NCBI GenBank assembly: GCA_964581385.1
Contig: CAZOOK010000054.1
Coordinates: 1 to 25,237 of the forward strand
Source of the DNA: CAZOOK01 sp964581385
GTDB lineage: Bacteria; Pseudomonadota; Gammaproteobacteria; Nevskiales; Nevskiaceae
Reading direction: 5' to 3'
Length of the DNA stretch: 25,237 bases
The notes under the pieces: model-generated
The model's database searches: none
Told to the model about the DNA's origin: nothing
Seen by the model: the letters and a program-made list of their open reading frames with translations, nothing else
Shown here: positions 8,521 to 16,420 of the stretch, piece after piece
Numbering within the stretch: position 1 is the stretch's first letter
How the letters are laid out: every line of letters begins with the position of its first letter
Position numbers and translations under genes: made by a program

Positions 8521-9578
8521 TGACGCACGATCCCGCCACTCACATTGTTGAGGCTCTGAACGCCAATTGCGGAGCCAGCATTCCTGCGGACGAACATTGC
8601 AGCGCCAGCAATGCTGGGCGGATGTCATTGAGATTTTCAGCGGCTGTCCCCGGGCGATCCACGGCCGGCCATCGGCCGCCGCCGGCGGGCTGCTCCGTGA
8701 AGCCCGCCGCCGGGAAGCGGTGGGTCGGCGGGGGGCAACGCATTCCGGCCAATGTACTGCTGGCTTCATTTCTTTTGATGGCCGTACCCGTCCATGCTGG
8801 CGATGATGCCGAATCCGGCGTCGAGCCGCCGGCAGCGACTTCGCAGCCGTCCCCGTCTCCGTTCGTACCGTCTCCAATGCAGAAGCTCGCCGATCAGGCG
8901 CGTGCGCGTGCCGCCGAGTACAGCAACAAACTGCCGGCCTTGCCAGCGCCGCCCGCGGAATCGGCGGGTCCGGTGAACTCAGTCGAGATCCAGCGTCTTG
9001 CCGAGCTAGCACGCCTGCGCGGTCAAGCGGAATTTCGCGCGCTCGGCGGGACGCCGGCGGAGCAAGGCAGCGGGGCTGGGGGTCAAGTCGATCAAGCATC
9101 GCCTGTGATACACGCGCCGGGACTTGTTGTCGTTGCATTGTCATCGAGCATGCCGGAATCGATGCTCCGCGATTACTTCACCCAGCTCGACGGAAAACCC
9201 GCGACCGTAGTAGTCCTGCGTGGATTCATCGACGGGCCGGATCACGTCACACCGACCGCGAAATGGCTGGAGCACGCCCTGCGCCGGGACGCGACCTGCA
9301 CGGATAAGTGCAAGCACTTCCAGGTTCACGTCGAAGTCGATCCGCTGGTGTTCCGGAGCATGGACATTGAGCAAGTGCCGGCCGTGACCTATCTGCCGGG
9401 CGTCACCGAGCTCAAGCACTGCGAAGGAGAGACATTCAAAAGCGCCAGCGTGGTGTTCGGAGCTGCGTCGATGCAGGCGTCTCTACAGACGCTGGGCAAG
9501 AACGGCGTGCCGATCCCGGCCGCGATCAATGACATCTACGAGGTGAAAGGATGGGTATGGAAAACCCGCTCGCGGTGA
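8520..9578 (+). CDS. trbC: TrbC, F-type pilin assembly protein (start uncertain)
   Basis: The C-terminal domain is the F-type TrbC domain: VVVALSSSMPESMLRDYF and VVVLRGFIDG (about residues 200-238), then DPLVFRSMDIEQVPAVTYL from 274. These correspond to the family's S.SMP...L, LRG and DP..F....v..vP motifs. A CTDKC cysteine pair lies between them. TrbC acts in the periplasm with TraW in pilus assembly. F TrbC is about 212 residues; this frame gives 352 from the ATG at 8520, which overlaps the preceding stop. The first 60 residues do not look like an export signal. The signal peptide appears later (IPANVLLASFLLMAVPVHA), so the true start may be the ATG at 8622 or the GTG at 8697. The GTG would give 293 residues but lies in the loop of a perfect 9-bp hairpin (8683-8709). 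Confidence 0.88.
   Translation: MTHDPATHIVEALNANCGASIPADEHCSASNAGRMSLRFSAAVPGRSTAGHRPPPAGCSVKPAAGKRWVGGGQRIPANVLLASFLLMAVPVHAGDDAESGVEPPAATSQPSPSPFVPSPMQKLADQARARAAEYSNKLPALPAPPAESAGPVNSVEIQRLAELARLRGQAEFRALGGTPAEQGSGAGGQVDQASPVIHAPGLVVVALSSSMPESMLRDYFTQLDGKPATVVVLRGFIDGPDHVTPTAKWLEHALRRDATCTDKCKHFQVHVEVDPLVFRSMDIEQVPAVTYLPGVTELKHCEGETFKSASVVFGAASMQASLQTLGKNGVPIPAAINDIYEVKGWVWKTRSR
8683..8709 (+). repeat. Perfect 9-bp hairpin around a possible trbC start
   Basis: CGGCGGGCT (8683-8691) and AGCCCGCCG (8701-8709) are perfect inverted repeats around a 9-base loop that contains the GTG at 8697. There is no U-tract, so it is not an intrinsic terminator. It sits just before the segment encoding the TrbC signal peptide. 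If 8697 is the real start, the hairpin would enclose the start codon and limit initiation; that is inference. Confidence 0.5.
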
Positions 9579-10063
9579 GAATCGTTGAAGCCACGCCGCA
9601 ACGTTCGAATTGGGGGAATAGGCGAATTCTCGGAATCTTTGTGTTCCTGGCGTTGCTGTCGTTGATCGTCGATCGCATCGGCTTTGTCGCGACGCCGTCG
9701 ATCAAGTATCGCTTCGTGCTTCAGGCGTTCGGGACTCCTGAGCGCGGCGATTACGTCCGGCTGTGGGCGGCTCATCCGCTGATGGATGGCGGCAAGCGCT
9801 TGCTCCTGACCAAGCTCCTGGCCTGCGGTCCCGGCGACCGGCTCGACTTTGACCGTGGCGAACATTCCTGTAATCGCGTCGTCATCGATCGGATCACGAT
9901 GACTCAACTCGACGACGGCACACCACTCCCTGCGTTTGAGTTCCACGGCGTCATTCCGGCCGGGCAGGGCTTTCTACTCGGCCAGCATCCGCGCTCGCTC
10001 GACAGCCGCTATCTCGGACTGTTTCCGTTGACTGGTGCGCAGAAGGTGTGGGGCATTTATTGA
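9551..10063 (+). CDS. S26-family signal peptidase of conjugative systems (TraF/TrhP-like)
   Basis: The 170-residue product has one N-terminal membrane anchor (ILGIFVFLALLSLIV, about 26-40) and a periplasmic S26 peptidase domain. The probable nucleophile is S50 in TPSIKYR and the general base is K88 in LLLTKLLACGPGD. The C-terminal segment IPAGQGFLLGQHPRSLDSRYLG (about 135-156) is the typical G.....S.DSR..G box of this family. Relatives in conjugative elements process or cyclise the pilin precursor, so pro-pilin is the likely substrate; the pilin gene is not in this window. The ATG at 9551 overlaps trbC by 28 bases in another frame. ATG 9557 (with AAAGG six bases upstream) is an equally good start and would remove only two residues. 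Confidence 0.75.
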   Translation: MGMENPLAVRIVEATPQRSNWGNRRILGIFVFLALLSLIVDRIGFVATPSIKYRFVLQAFGTPERGDYVRLWAAHPLMDGGKRLLLTKLLACGPGDRLDFDRGEHSCNRVVIDRITMTQLDDGTPLPAFEFHGVIPAGQGFLLGQHPRSLDSRYLGLFPLTGAQKVWGIY

Positions 10064-10148
10064 TGGCCGCCATTTTCACAATTGCGGATCTCCGGCCGCG
10101 AGCAGGCGCTCAGCGCCGGTGCAGGATAACTTGGCTTGGGAGTGCGCC

Positions 10149-11015
10149 ATGACCCGGTATGGCTCGACCATGGGCATTCTGTCTCTGCTTTACCTCCTGA
10201 GCGGATACGCACTGCCGGCGCTGTGCGACGAGTCCGCGCCGACTGCAACCGCGGCCGCGACTCCGAAATCCGAAAAGCACGGCTACTGGTGGTACGAGAA
10301 GCAGCCCGACGCGGACACCCCTGAGGACGAAACGCCCGCGCATCGGGAGCTGCCGCCGCCACCGTCCGCCGAGCAACTGGAGTCGATGTATCCGAAAGAC
10401 CTCGAAAAGATGATCGAGGACTACCGGGACTACGCGCTGTGGAAACAGACGCCGGAGCACGTGGCCTGGTACTACCAGCTGCAGGATGCCGCCCGCCGTC
10501 GTTCAGTTTCCTTCATGAACGTCACGCAGTACGTGATGCTGACGAAGCCGTCGATGAATGTCGCGACCGACTACCCATCGACGACGCCGGGCCTGACCGC
10601 ACGCAATACCGCCGCGACGAGCGAAATCGACGGCTTGCTCAACAGTCAGGCCGATCAGGCGGCGCTGGTGCTGCTCACGCGCAAAGGATGTCCGTACTGC
10701 GCGACGCAGCGAAACACGCTGAAATTTTTCCAGCAGCGGCACCCGAACTGGGAAGTCCGCGAATTCGATCTGGACGAGTCTCCGCAAATCAAGGATCGCT
10801 TCAGCACCGACTACACACCGACCACTGTCGTGATTTTCCGCGGCGACGATCAGAAATGGTTTCCGGTTTCGGTCGGCGTGGATTCGGTCGTCGGTGTTGA
10901 GCAGGGCATTTTCCGGGCGATCCGCCTGCTGCACGGCGCGATCAATCCCCAGACCTTCACGATGCAGGATTACCAGCAAGGCGGCGTCATGGACCCGCAG
11001 GGGGCTCCGAAATGA
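10149..11015 (+). CDS. traF: TraF, thioredoxin-fold pilus assembly protein with CPYC active site
   Basis: The 288-residue product (F TraF about 247) starts at an ATG with GGGAG six bases upstream; the frame is open further back but without support. It has a signal peptide (GILSLLYLLSGYALPALC). A Pro/Glu-rich N-terminal part follows, then the TraF region (QLESMYPKDLEKMIEDY; FMNVTQYVML) and a thioredoxin-like domain from about residue 168. That domain has CPYC at 181-184 and a TPT element (cis-proline candidate P224). F TraF lacks the C-x-x-C and F supplies this activity by TrbB; here the motif is intact and no trbB is seen in the window. It probably oxidises or isomerises disulfides of the cysteine-rich TraN, TraU and TraH. 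It overlaps traH by 4 bases. Confidence 0.92.
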   Translation: MTRYGSTMGILSLLYLLSGYALPALCDESAPTATAAATPKSEKHGYWWYEKQPDADTPEDETPAHRELPPPPSAEQLESMYPKDLEKMIEDYRDYALWKQTPEHVAWYYQLQDAARRRSVSFMNVTQYVMLTKPSMNVATDYPSTTPGLTARNTAATSEIDGLLNSQADQAALVLLTRKGCPYCATQRNTLKFFQQRHPNWEVREFDLDESPQIKDRFSTDYTPTTVVIFRGDDQKWFPVSVGVDSVVGVEQGIFRAIRLLHGAINPQTFTMQDYQQGGVMDPQGAPK

Positions 11016-12421
11016 AAGCGATCGCACGGTGTTCGTTGCTCGGCGCGGGCGTCACCGGCGTTCTTGCTGCGACTGCCGCGTATGCGGCTGGCGACTGGGT
11101 CAACGATTGGTTCGCGCAGTCGACGCAAACCGCGCCGGGTCACTTCAGCAGCCAGGAACGCGGGTATTACACGGCCGGAGGCTTCAATGCGCGCTACCGG
11201 CTGACCAATGATCATCTGGTCAGTGCGCAGCCGCCGAGCATTCGGGTCGGCTGCGGTGGCATCGACCTGGTCGGCGGATCGATGTCCTACCTCAACGCAA
11301 ACTATCTGGTGCAGAAGCTGGAAACGATTCTGCAGGCGGCCCCGGCGTTTGCTTTCAATCTCGCGATGCAGGAGTACTGCAAACCCTGCGAGGCCACGCT
11401 TCAGTACATGGAGCACGTCACGGATGAATTGAACAGTCTTCAGCTCAACGATTGTCAGGCGTCGCAGGGACTCGCCCATGCGATCGTCAACCCGAGCACG
11501 ATCGGTCCGCAATTGCAGGGACTGGCGTCGCAGACAACGTCGATGATGAACGGCATTGAGGATTCGTGGGAAGGGTTTGAATCCAGCGTTAAGAGCAACA
11601 ATGGCTCGTCGCCATCCCCGGTGTCGAACGCGGTATCAGGGTGTCCGGCCGATTTCAACACGGTCTTCACGAACGGCTCTGTCATCGAAAATGCGACGAC
11701 CCTGGTGGGCCTGCAGCCCTATGCCGCGCTGATGCGCGGTCTGGTCGGCGATGTCACCGTGACTTTCAAAGCCGCGACCAATAACTATTCGATCAACAGC
11801 GTCGCGCCCTGCGCCGGCAATAACGGCGTGACCGGCGATGATTTCCTGAACGGCAACATTCTGGTTCAGAACACGTCGGGGACGTGCTCCAGCGGCAGCG
11901 TTTCGAGCACGTTGACGACGGTGGACACCAACATGCAGGCGCTGGCGAGCGCGATCACCTCCGGCGGCACGCTGACGGCTTCTCAGCAGCAGTTTGTCAG
12001 CCAGTCGCCCTTGCCGATGTACTTGATCATGCGCGACGCCAGCATGGCCGGACGGTCCGACGACATCATCGCGCTGCTGGATGAAGCGCTGGCCACCGGC
12101 TACACATTCAGGGTCCTGTCCGACTTCTACGTCATGGTGGACCAGACGTTGGCGCGCGCGCAGCAGCTGGCCACACAGACTACCGCCAATCCCGGCGGTA
12201 GTCCGAATTCCTGCAATACCACGTTCCTGCTGCCGGCGTTCGATCAACTCAATCAGATCAAGGAGCGAGCGGCCAAGTATCGCGGGCTGGCTGAAGAAGC
12301 CTTCGCGAATTCTGAACAGGAAGCCCTCGCCAACATCGAGCTCGCCTCGCAGTTCTATGCTCAACACCAGCAGATGCAGAACCGCACGGGCACCTCGATG
12401 GATAAGGGGAAAGCTCAGTGA
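11012..12421 (+). CDS. traH: TraH, F-type conjugative pilus assembly protein
   Basis: The 469-residue product is near the F TraH length (458). A signal peptide ends around residue 26 (VTGVLAATAAYAA). The conserved TraH element GCGGIDLVGGSMSYLN lies at 80-95, followed by EYCKPCEATLQYM and DCQASQGLA. The C-terminal third (DQLNQIKERAAKYRG onward) is helical and rich in Ala, Glu and Gln, as in coiled-coil regions of this family. TraH is a periplasmic/outer-membrane-associated part of the pilus assembly cluster with TraF, TraU, TraW and TrbC. Start and stop overlaps are ATGA with traF and GTGA with traG. Confidence 0.94.
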   Translation: MKAIARCSLLGAGVTGVLAATAAYAAGDWVNDWFAQSTQTAPGHFSSQERGYYTAGGFNARYRLTNDHLVSAQPPSIRVGCGGIDLVGGSMSYLNANYLVQKLETILQAAPAFAFNLAMQEYCKPCEATLQYMEHVTDELNSLQLNDCQASQGLAHAIVNPSTIGPQLQGLASQTTSMMNGIEDSWEGFESSVKSNNGSSPSPVSNAVSGCPADFNTVFTNGSVIENATTLVGLQPYAALMRGLVGDVTVTFKAATNNYSINSVAPCAGNNGVTGDDFLNGNILVQNTSGTCSSGSVSSTLTTVDTNMQALASAITSGGTLTASQQQFVSQSPLPMYLIMRDASMAGRSDDIIALLDEALATGYTFRVLSDFYVMVDQTLARAQQLATQTTANPGGSPNSCNTTFLLPAFDQLNQIKERAAKYRGLAEEAFANSEQEALANIELASQFYAQHQQMQNRTGTSMDKGKAQ

Positions 12422-15400
12422 AAGCGAAGGCAAAGTGGCTATGGCTGCTGCCACTGCTGCTGGTCTCAGGCATGGCCAGTGCCGACAGCGGACTGTCGAT
12501 GCAGTTCGTGACGTATGACGGTTATCAGGAAACCGTCGACGCTTTCACGCGCCTGGCGCTGATTTTCTCCGACAACACCTTTCTGACGTTCATCACCGTT
12601 TTCGCGCTGACCGGCGTCACCGGCGGCTTGATGGTGAAAGGCGTCAAGATGCACATGAACGAAGAGGGCAATCCGATCGGCTGGCTGATTCCGATCCTTG
12701 CCGGCGGTGTCGTCCTCAAGGGTCTGGTGCTGCCGACCGGCACGATGTACATCTACGACCCCGTTCTCAATGCGACGGCGACGGTCGGCGGCGTGCCCGA
12801 CCTTGTGCTCATGATCGCCGGCGGCCTCAACGAAGTCGAAGAGCAGATCGTCAACGTCGTCGACACCGCCTCGGCGAGCGCCTACACCAGCACCAACGGC
12901 ACGATGCCGTTCACCTTGCTGTACAGCGCATTGAATTCCGCGCCGGACCAAGCCAACCTTGGACGCTCGGCGCAGCAGTACTACCAGGACTGCGGTACTT
13001 TCGCGATCGCCATCGACGCGCAGCGCTCCGGCGGCAATCAGGCAACGCTGCAGGAGCTGCTGCGCAGCTCCACGGACTTGTATACGACCTTCGCGAAATT
13101 CACGAACGACGCGATTCAGACCGTCTACTACCCGATCAGCACGGACACCACCTATCCCAACGACGCCGGCATCGCGATGACGTGTACGGCTGACTGGGCG
13201 CAGCTGGGCCCGAACCTGAGTTCGCAGTCCGTTTTTCAATCGATGGAAAACACGATCTGCCAGAACTCCGGGTACAGCATCACCGACGCCAATCAACTCG
13301 CGCAGTGCGACTCCGCGATCGCGAGCCTGGCCAACACAACGCTGGGTGTGACCACTGCGAGCACGCTGACTTTCATGCGCTCGGTATTTTTGGGTCAGAG
13401 CATCGTCACGGCGCTCCAAAGCGGCGACTTCGCGATGAGCCAGTCCCAGATCATGAACCGTCAGGTCATGACCGAATCTCTGGGCAGTGCGCAGGCGATG
13501 GCCGAGTGGATACCGAAACTGCGGGCATTCACGACCGCGATGGTCATCGGCATGGTGCCGCTGCTGGCGCTGTTCTTCGCTACGCCATTGCTCTGGAAAG
13601 CACTCGGCCTCATCTTCGGCTTGTTTGCGTTCCTGGTGTTCTGGGGCATCGGCGATGCGATCGCATCCCAAATGGCAAACGACGCGGCCGTCAACGCGCT
13701 CGCACAGATCGCCCACTACAACCTTGGGTTCGACGCCATCATCAACATGCCGGAAGGGGCCATCAAATCCCTGGGCATTTTCGGCAAGGCCCGCGCGATG
13801 GGCTTCACGATGGCCACCGTCGCGGCCGGCGCGTTGATGCAGTTCGGCGGCGGCGCGATCTCGCAGGCGATGAGCAGCTGGTCGCAGGACGTACAGAACA
13901 AGGGCGAGGACGCGGCCCGCAAGACGGTACTGCCGGAAGAGCGCGGCGGATTCATCCAGAACATCGTCACCGGCGCTGCAACGGAATCCTCGGTGCGCCA
14001 GTACGGATACGCCAATGCCGTCGCCGGCCAGGCGCGCGGGATGCAGGAAAACGCGAGCTGGGCGCGCTCGATGAATGTGGATTCCCGAATGACGGGGGGT
14101 GCCTCGACCGCGGCTGAACGCACCGGAGCGATTTCTGCCGGAGACACGCAGGGCCGGATCAATGCCATCGCGCGTGCGACCGGAGGTCCAGGCGGAGGTC
14201 CAGGATCCGTTCCATCGGTCGACCGCATGATGGCAGGGCAGATGGCGCAGACCGAGTTCAATACGTCAAAGGCATTCGGTCATACCGCCGGCGAGCGCAT
14301 GACGACGGACGCGATGAAGCAGGATGCCTTCACGCTCGGCAGGGCGCAGGGCAGCTTCAGCGCTGGCGGCACGTTCGGGCAGTGGGCGGCCTATGCCGGG
14401 CTCAACGAAACGTCGACGCTGACCGGAGCAGGCGCGGTACTGCTCGGTATGCAGGACAACGGCAGCCGGATCGGACAGATCTCGGCAGAACAGGGAAGGC
14501 CGACTGACAAGGTCAAGCAGTACATCGATTCGCAGCATGAATTTGCGACCACGCAGCTTGCTAAAGGTGGCTGGCTGTCTCAACACGCAGGCTCGGCCGC
14601 GACGACAGGCCGCGGTGAAGCCGTGAATTCATTTACGCATTCCGCCGGCACCCTGAAAGCGGAAAAGATCGTCAAGGATTCCGGACTCATCGAGGGTGCG
14701 GAGTACCACCAGCTGCAGCATGCGGATCGGGCGATCGCGGCAAGCCAAAGCGCGGAAGGGCTCGCCGGCGCCGCCGAGGCGATCGCGCGGGTGGATGTTG
14801 CAGGCCAGCTTGCCAACGCCAACGTCACACGCACGATGGCGGGCGCGATCGGTCTGAATCCGGATGTCGTGCAGAATCTGGTCGCGGCCAAGACCGAACA
14901 GGGCAGCATCAAGCTCGCGATACCGCTCACGGCCGATACCAAATCTGTAGTCGTCGACAATCTGCAGAGTCGCGGACTCATCGACTCTGAGACATCGGAT
15001 CTGCTTCGCGATCCAAATTATAACGGGGCGGCGTACGTCACCTTCGACAAGGCAGGCAACGCCGTCGCCGCGCAGGTCGACGCAGGAAATCGCGCAACGC
15101 TCAGTCAATCAACCAGCATCGACTCCAGCGTACGTCGCGACTTCTCGGACATCACCAGCTATGCGACCGGGCCACAAGGCGGCCTGGGCATCCTCAAGGA
15201 CGACCATTTGGCGAAAGAACTGCAAAAGTCCTTCCGCGGCACTGGCTACGACAAAGACGATGACGTGCAGTACGCCGCGACGATTGCTCAGGTTGCGCAG
15301 GCGCTCCATGAGAAAGGTGTGGATATGTCCGTCTCAGACGTCCACAACGTGATTCAGAGCGAGAGGCTCGGACTTTCCGGCTCTCTTGGCGGCAGCTTGC

Positions 15401-15819
15401 CAATGTCAGGCGCTTCAGCAGGCGCAAGTTTGGGTGGAGGAATTGATAGAGCCTGGAACAACACGGATTCAACGTCCACTACTGTTAGTGGTAACACGCT
15501 GCTTGCACAGGCAATCGTCGAATCCACGCGGCAGCAAGCCAACCTTGATACATGGGAACGGAATGGTCCTGAGCTGATGAATAATTCGAACCGATCGGAC
15601 GAAGCGGCGAATTCAGTGGCTCTACGTCAGCAAGAGCTCATTGTTGAACAAATCAACCATTACGCAAACGACGCCAAGCTACACGCCTCAACGAAGTTTG
15701 ATCAAGACAATAGCGTTGGACAGGAGCGCGTCCACGATGAAGATGTTCGGACGAGTCCTTCGATTGACGTCATTCAAAAAGGAGAAACGCAACGGCTACT
15801 GGGAGAACCGAAACTATGA
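12418..15819 (+). CDS. traG: TraG, inner-membrane pilus assembly and mating-pair stabilisation protein
   Basis: At 1133 residues this is longer than F TraG (938). The GTG start overlaps traH by four bases and follows AAGGGG. The N-terminal half is the TraG_N membrane domain. It has a signal-like segment (residues 7-21), TMs at about 54-72 and 88-107, a periplasmic loop, two packed TMs at about 375-416 and another hydrophobic stretch at about 452-478. A glycine/proline linker made by a 12-base direct repeat (14182-14205, residues 589-597, GGPGGGPGS) separates it from the large hydrophilic C-terminal half. In F the C-terminal half acts in mating-pair stabilisation and is the target of the exclusion protein. 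Codon use becomes less G+C-rich in the last 400 bases. The call is firm for the N-terminal half; the C-terminal half is assigned by position. Confidence 0.92.
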   Translation: MKAKAKWLWLLPLLLVSGMASADSGLSMQFVTYDGYQETVDAFTRLALIFSDNTFLTFITVFALTGVTGGLMVKGVKMHMNEEGNPIGWLIPILAGGVVLKGLVLPTGTMYIYDPVLNATATVGGVPDLVLMIAGGLNEVEEQIVNVVDTASASAYTSTNGTMPFTLLYSALNSAPDQANLGRSAQQYYQDCGTFAIAIDAQRSGGNQATLQELLRSSTDLYTTFAKFTNDAIQTVYYPISTDTTYPNDAGIAMTCTADWAQLGPNLSSQSVFQSMENTICQNSGYSITDANQLAQCDSAIASLANTTLGVTTASTLTFMRSVFLGQSIVTALQSGDFAMSQSQIMNRQVMTESLGSAQAMAEWIPKLRAFTTAMVIGMVPLLALFFATPLLWKALGLIFGLFAFLVFWGIGDAIASQMANDAAVNALAQIAHYNLGFDAIINMPEGAIKSLGIFGKARAMGFTMATVAAGALMQFGGGAISQAMSSWSQDVQNKGEDAARKTVLPEERGGFIQNIVTGAATESSVRQYGYANAVAGQARGMQENASWARSMNVDSRMTGGASTAAERTGAISAGDTQGRINAIARATGGPGGGPGSVPSVDRMMAGQMAQTEFNTSKAFGHTAGERMTTDAMKQDAFTLGRAQGSFSAGGTFGQWAAYAGLNETSTLTGAGAVLLGMQDNGSRIGQISAEQGRPTDKVKQYIDSQHEFATTQLAKGGWLSQHAGSAATTGRGEAVNSFTHSAGTLKAEKIVKDSGLIEGAEYHQLQHADRAIAASQSAEGLAGAAEAIARVDVAGQLANANVTRTMAGAIGLNPDVVQNLVAAKTEQGSIKLAIPLTADTKSVVVDNLQSRGLIDSETSDLLRDPNYNGAAYVTFDKAGNAVAAQVDAGNRATLSQSTSIDSSVRRDFSDITSYATGPQGGLGILKDDHLAKELQKSFRGTGYDKDDDVQYAATIAQVAQALHEKGVDMSVSDVHNVIQSERLGLSGSLGGSLPMSGASAGASLGGGIDRAWNNTDSTSTTVSGNTLLAQAIVESTRQQANLDTWERNGPELMNNSNRSDEAANSVALRQQELIVEQINHYANDAKLHASTKFDQDNSVGQERVHDEDVRTSPSIDVIQKGETQRLLGEPKL
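14182..14205 (+). repeat. 12-base tandem repeat encoding a Gly-Pro linker in traG
   Basis: GGAGGTCCAGGC is followed directly by GGAGGTCCAGGA, in frame. It encodes a flexible Gly/Pro linker at the boundary between the membrane and soluble halves of TraG. Confidence 0.7.
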
Positions 15820-15851
15820 AGGATTCGATCGTCAGTAACCGTTGCTATGAG

Positions 15852-16247
15852 TCAATTGAAAAAGCGACGTTGTGCTTCTTCAGCTTGCCGAACATGCCAC
15901 ATGACGGAGCCGGGAATTACTCCTGCTCCATCGTTTTTCTGGAGTTCGTCCATGGGAAACTCATAGGGCACGTAAGGCAATACTGCCTTGTTCGTCCGAA
16001 CAGTCCGCGAGGTAATGCGGCGCGGCTTCGTCGATTCGTTATTGACCAGCGGCTCATCCAGATCGAGCACGACAGCTGCAGCAAATGCCAGCAAGAAGCC
16101 AGCACCGCCGAGGATCAACGCAAAGCCCGGCAGCTTCGTCACGAACAGCCCGACGAAAGTTGCAGCGGCAACCGACGCACCGCCGATCGCGAGCACGCGC
16201 AACGCGCGCCGCTTCCCTGGATCAGTGATTCGCTTGGTGGTCGTCAT
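15852..16247 (-). CDS. Small inner-membrane protein convergent with traG, unrecognised
   Basis: The 131-residue product on the minus strand starts at 16247, with AAGGAG seven bases upstream (reverse complement of CTCCTT). The frame extends to 16286, but that start has no such site. Two adjacent hydrophobic segments cover about residues 15-69 (ALRVLAIGGASVAAATFVGLF and FALILGGAGFLLAFAAAVVL), followed by a hydrophilic tail of about 60 residues that is probably cytoplasmic. It converges on traG with only 32 bases between stops. Entry-exclusion proteins of F (TraS) and SXT/R391 (Eex) are small inner-membrane proteins encoded next to traG, so an exclusion role is a reasonable hypothesis from position and topology only. 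No sequence similarity to either can be claimed. The overlapping plus-strand frame 15816-16505 is judged a shadow. Confidence 0.7.
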   Translation of the reverse strand: MTTTKRITDPGKRRALRVLAIGGASVAAATFVGLFVTKLPGFALILGGAGFLLAFAAAVVLDLDEPLVNNESTKPRRITSRTVRTNKAVLPYVPYEFPMDELQKNDGAGVIPGSVMWHVRQAEEAQRRFFN

Positions 16248-16319
16248 GGCCGGTCTCCTTGGGTAAACACAAATTCCCAGATTCATATTTTACGCCGATT
16301 CCTGCCGTTGGGAAAACCC

Positions 16320-16399
16320 GGCGCAGGCTCGGTGCGGCACCGCCGACGGGCGGGTCTCAACCCGACCGTTGACCCGCCCGTTGGCGGCCGCACTGCGCC
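16320..16399 (+). repeat. Very long imperfect hairpin in the divergent intergenic region
   Basis: Three nested inverted-repeat blocks pair around one 14-base loop (16357-16370). The inner stem is 16340-16356 with 16371-16387 (17 pairs, one of them G:T). The middle stem GTGCGG is 16332-16337 with CCGCAC 16388-16393. The outer stem GGCGCA is 16320-16325 with TGCGCC 16394-16399. Internal bulges lie only on the left arm. A smaller alternative hairpin, CGGGT/ACCCG (16351-16364), competes with the inner stem. It lies between the minus-strand membrane protein (start 16247) and the lytic transglycosylase (16421). There is no U-tract on either side. It could be a regulatory or processing structure, a protein-binding palindrome or a transfer-related site. 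Confidence 0.75.
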
Positions 16400-16420
16400 G
16401 GCGGTGTCCCCACGTGCAGG

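Noticed and set aside
12466..13716. 416-codon minus-strand frame opposite traG
   Set aside because: Shadow of TraG, whose membrane domain is recognisable on the plus strand.
16320..16399. Origin of transfer (oriT) at the long hairpin
   Set aside because: No relaxase gene or recognisable nic site is nearby; the structure is reported only as an unexplained hairpin.
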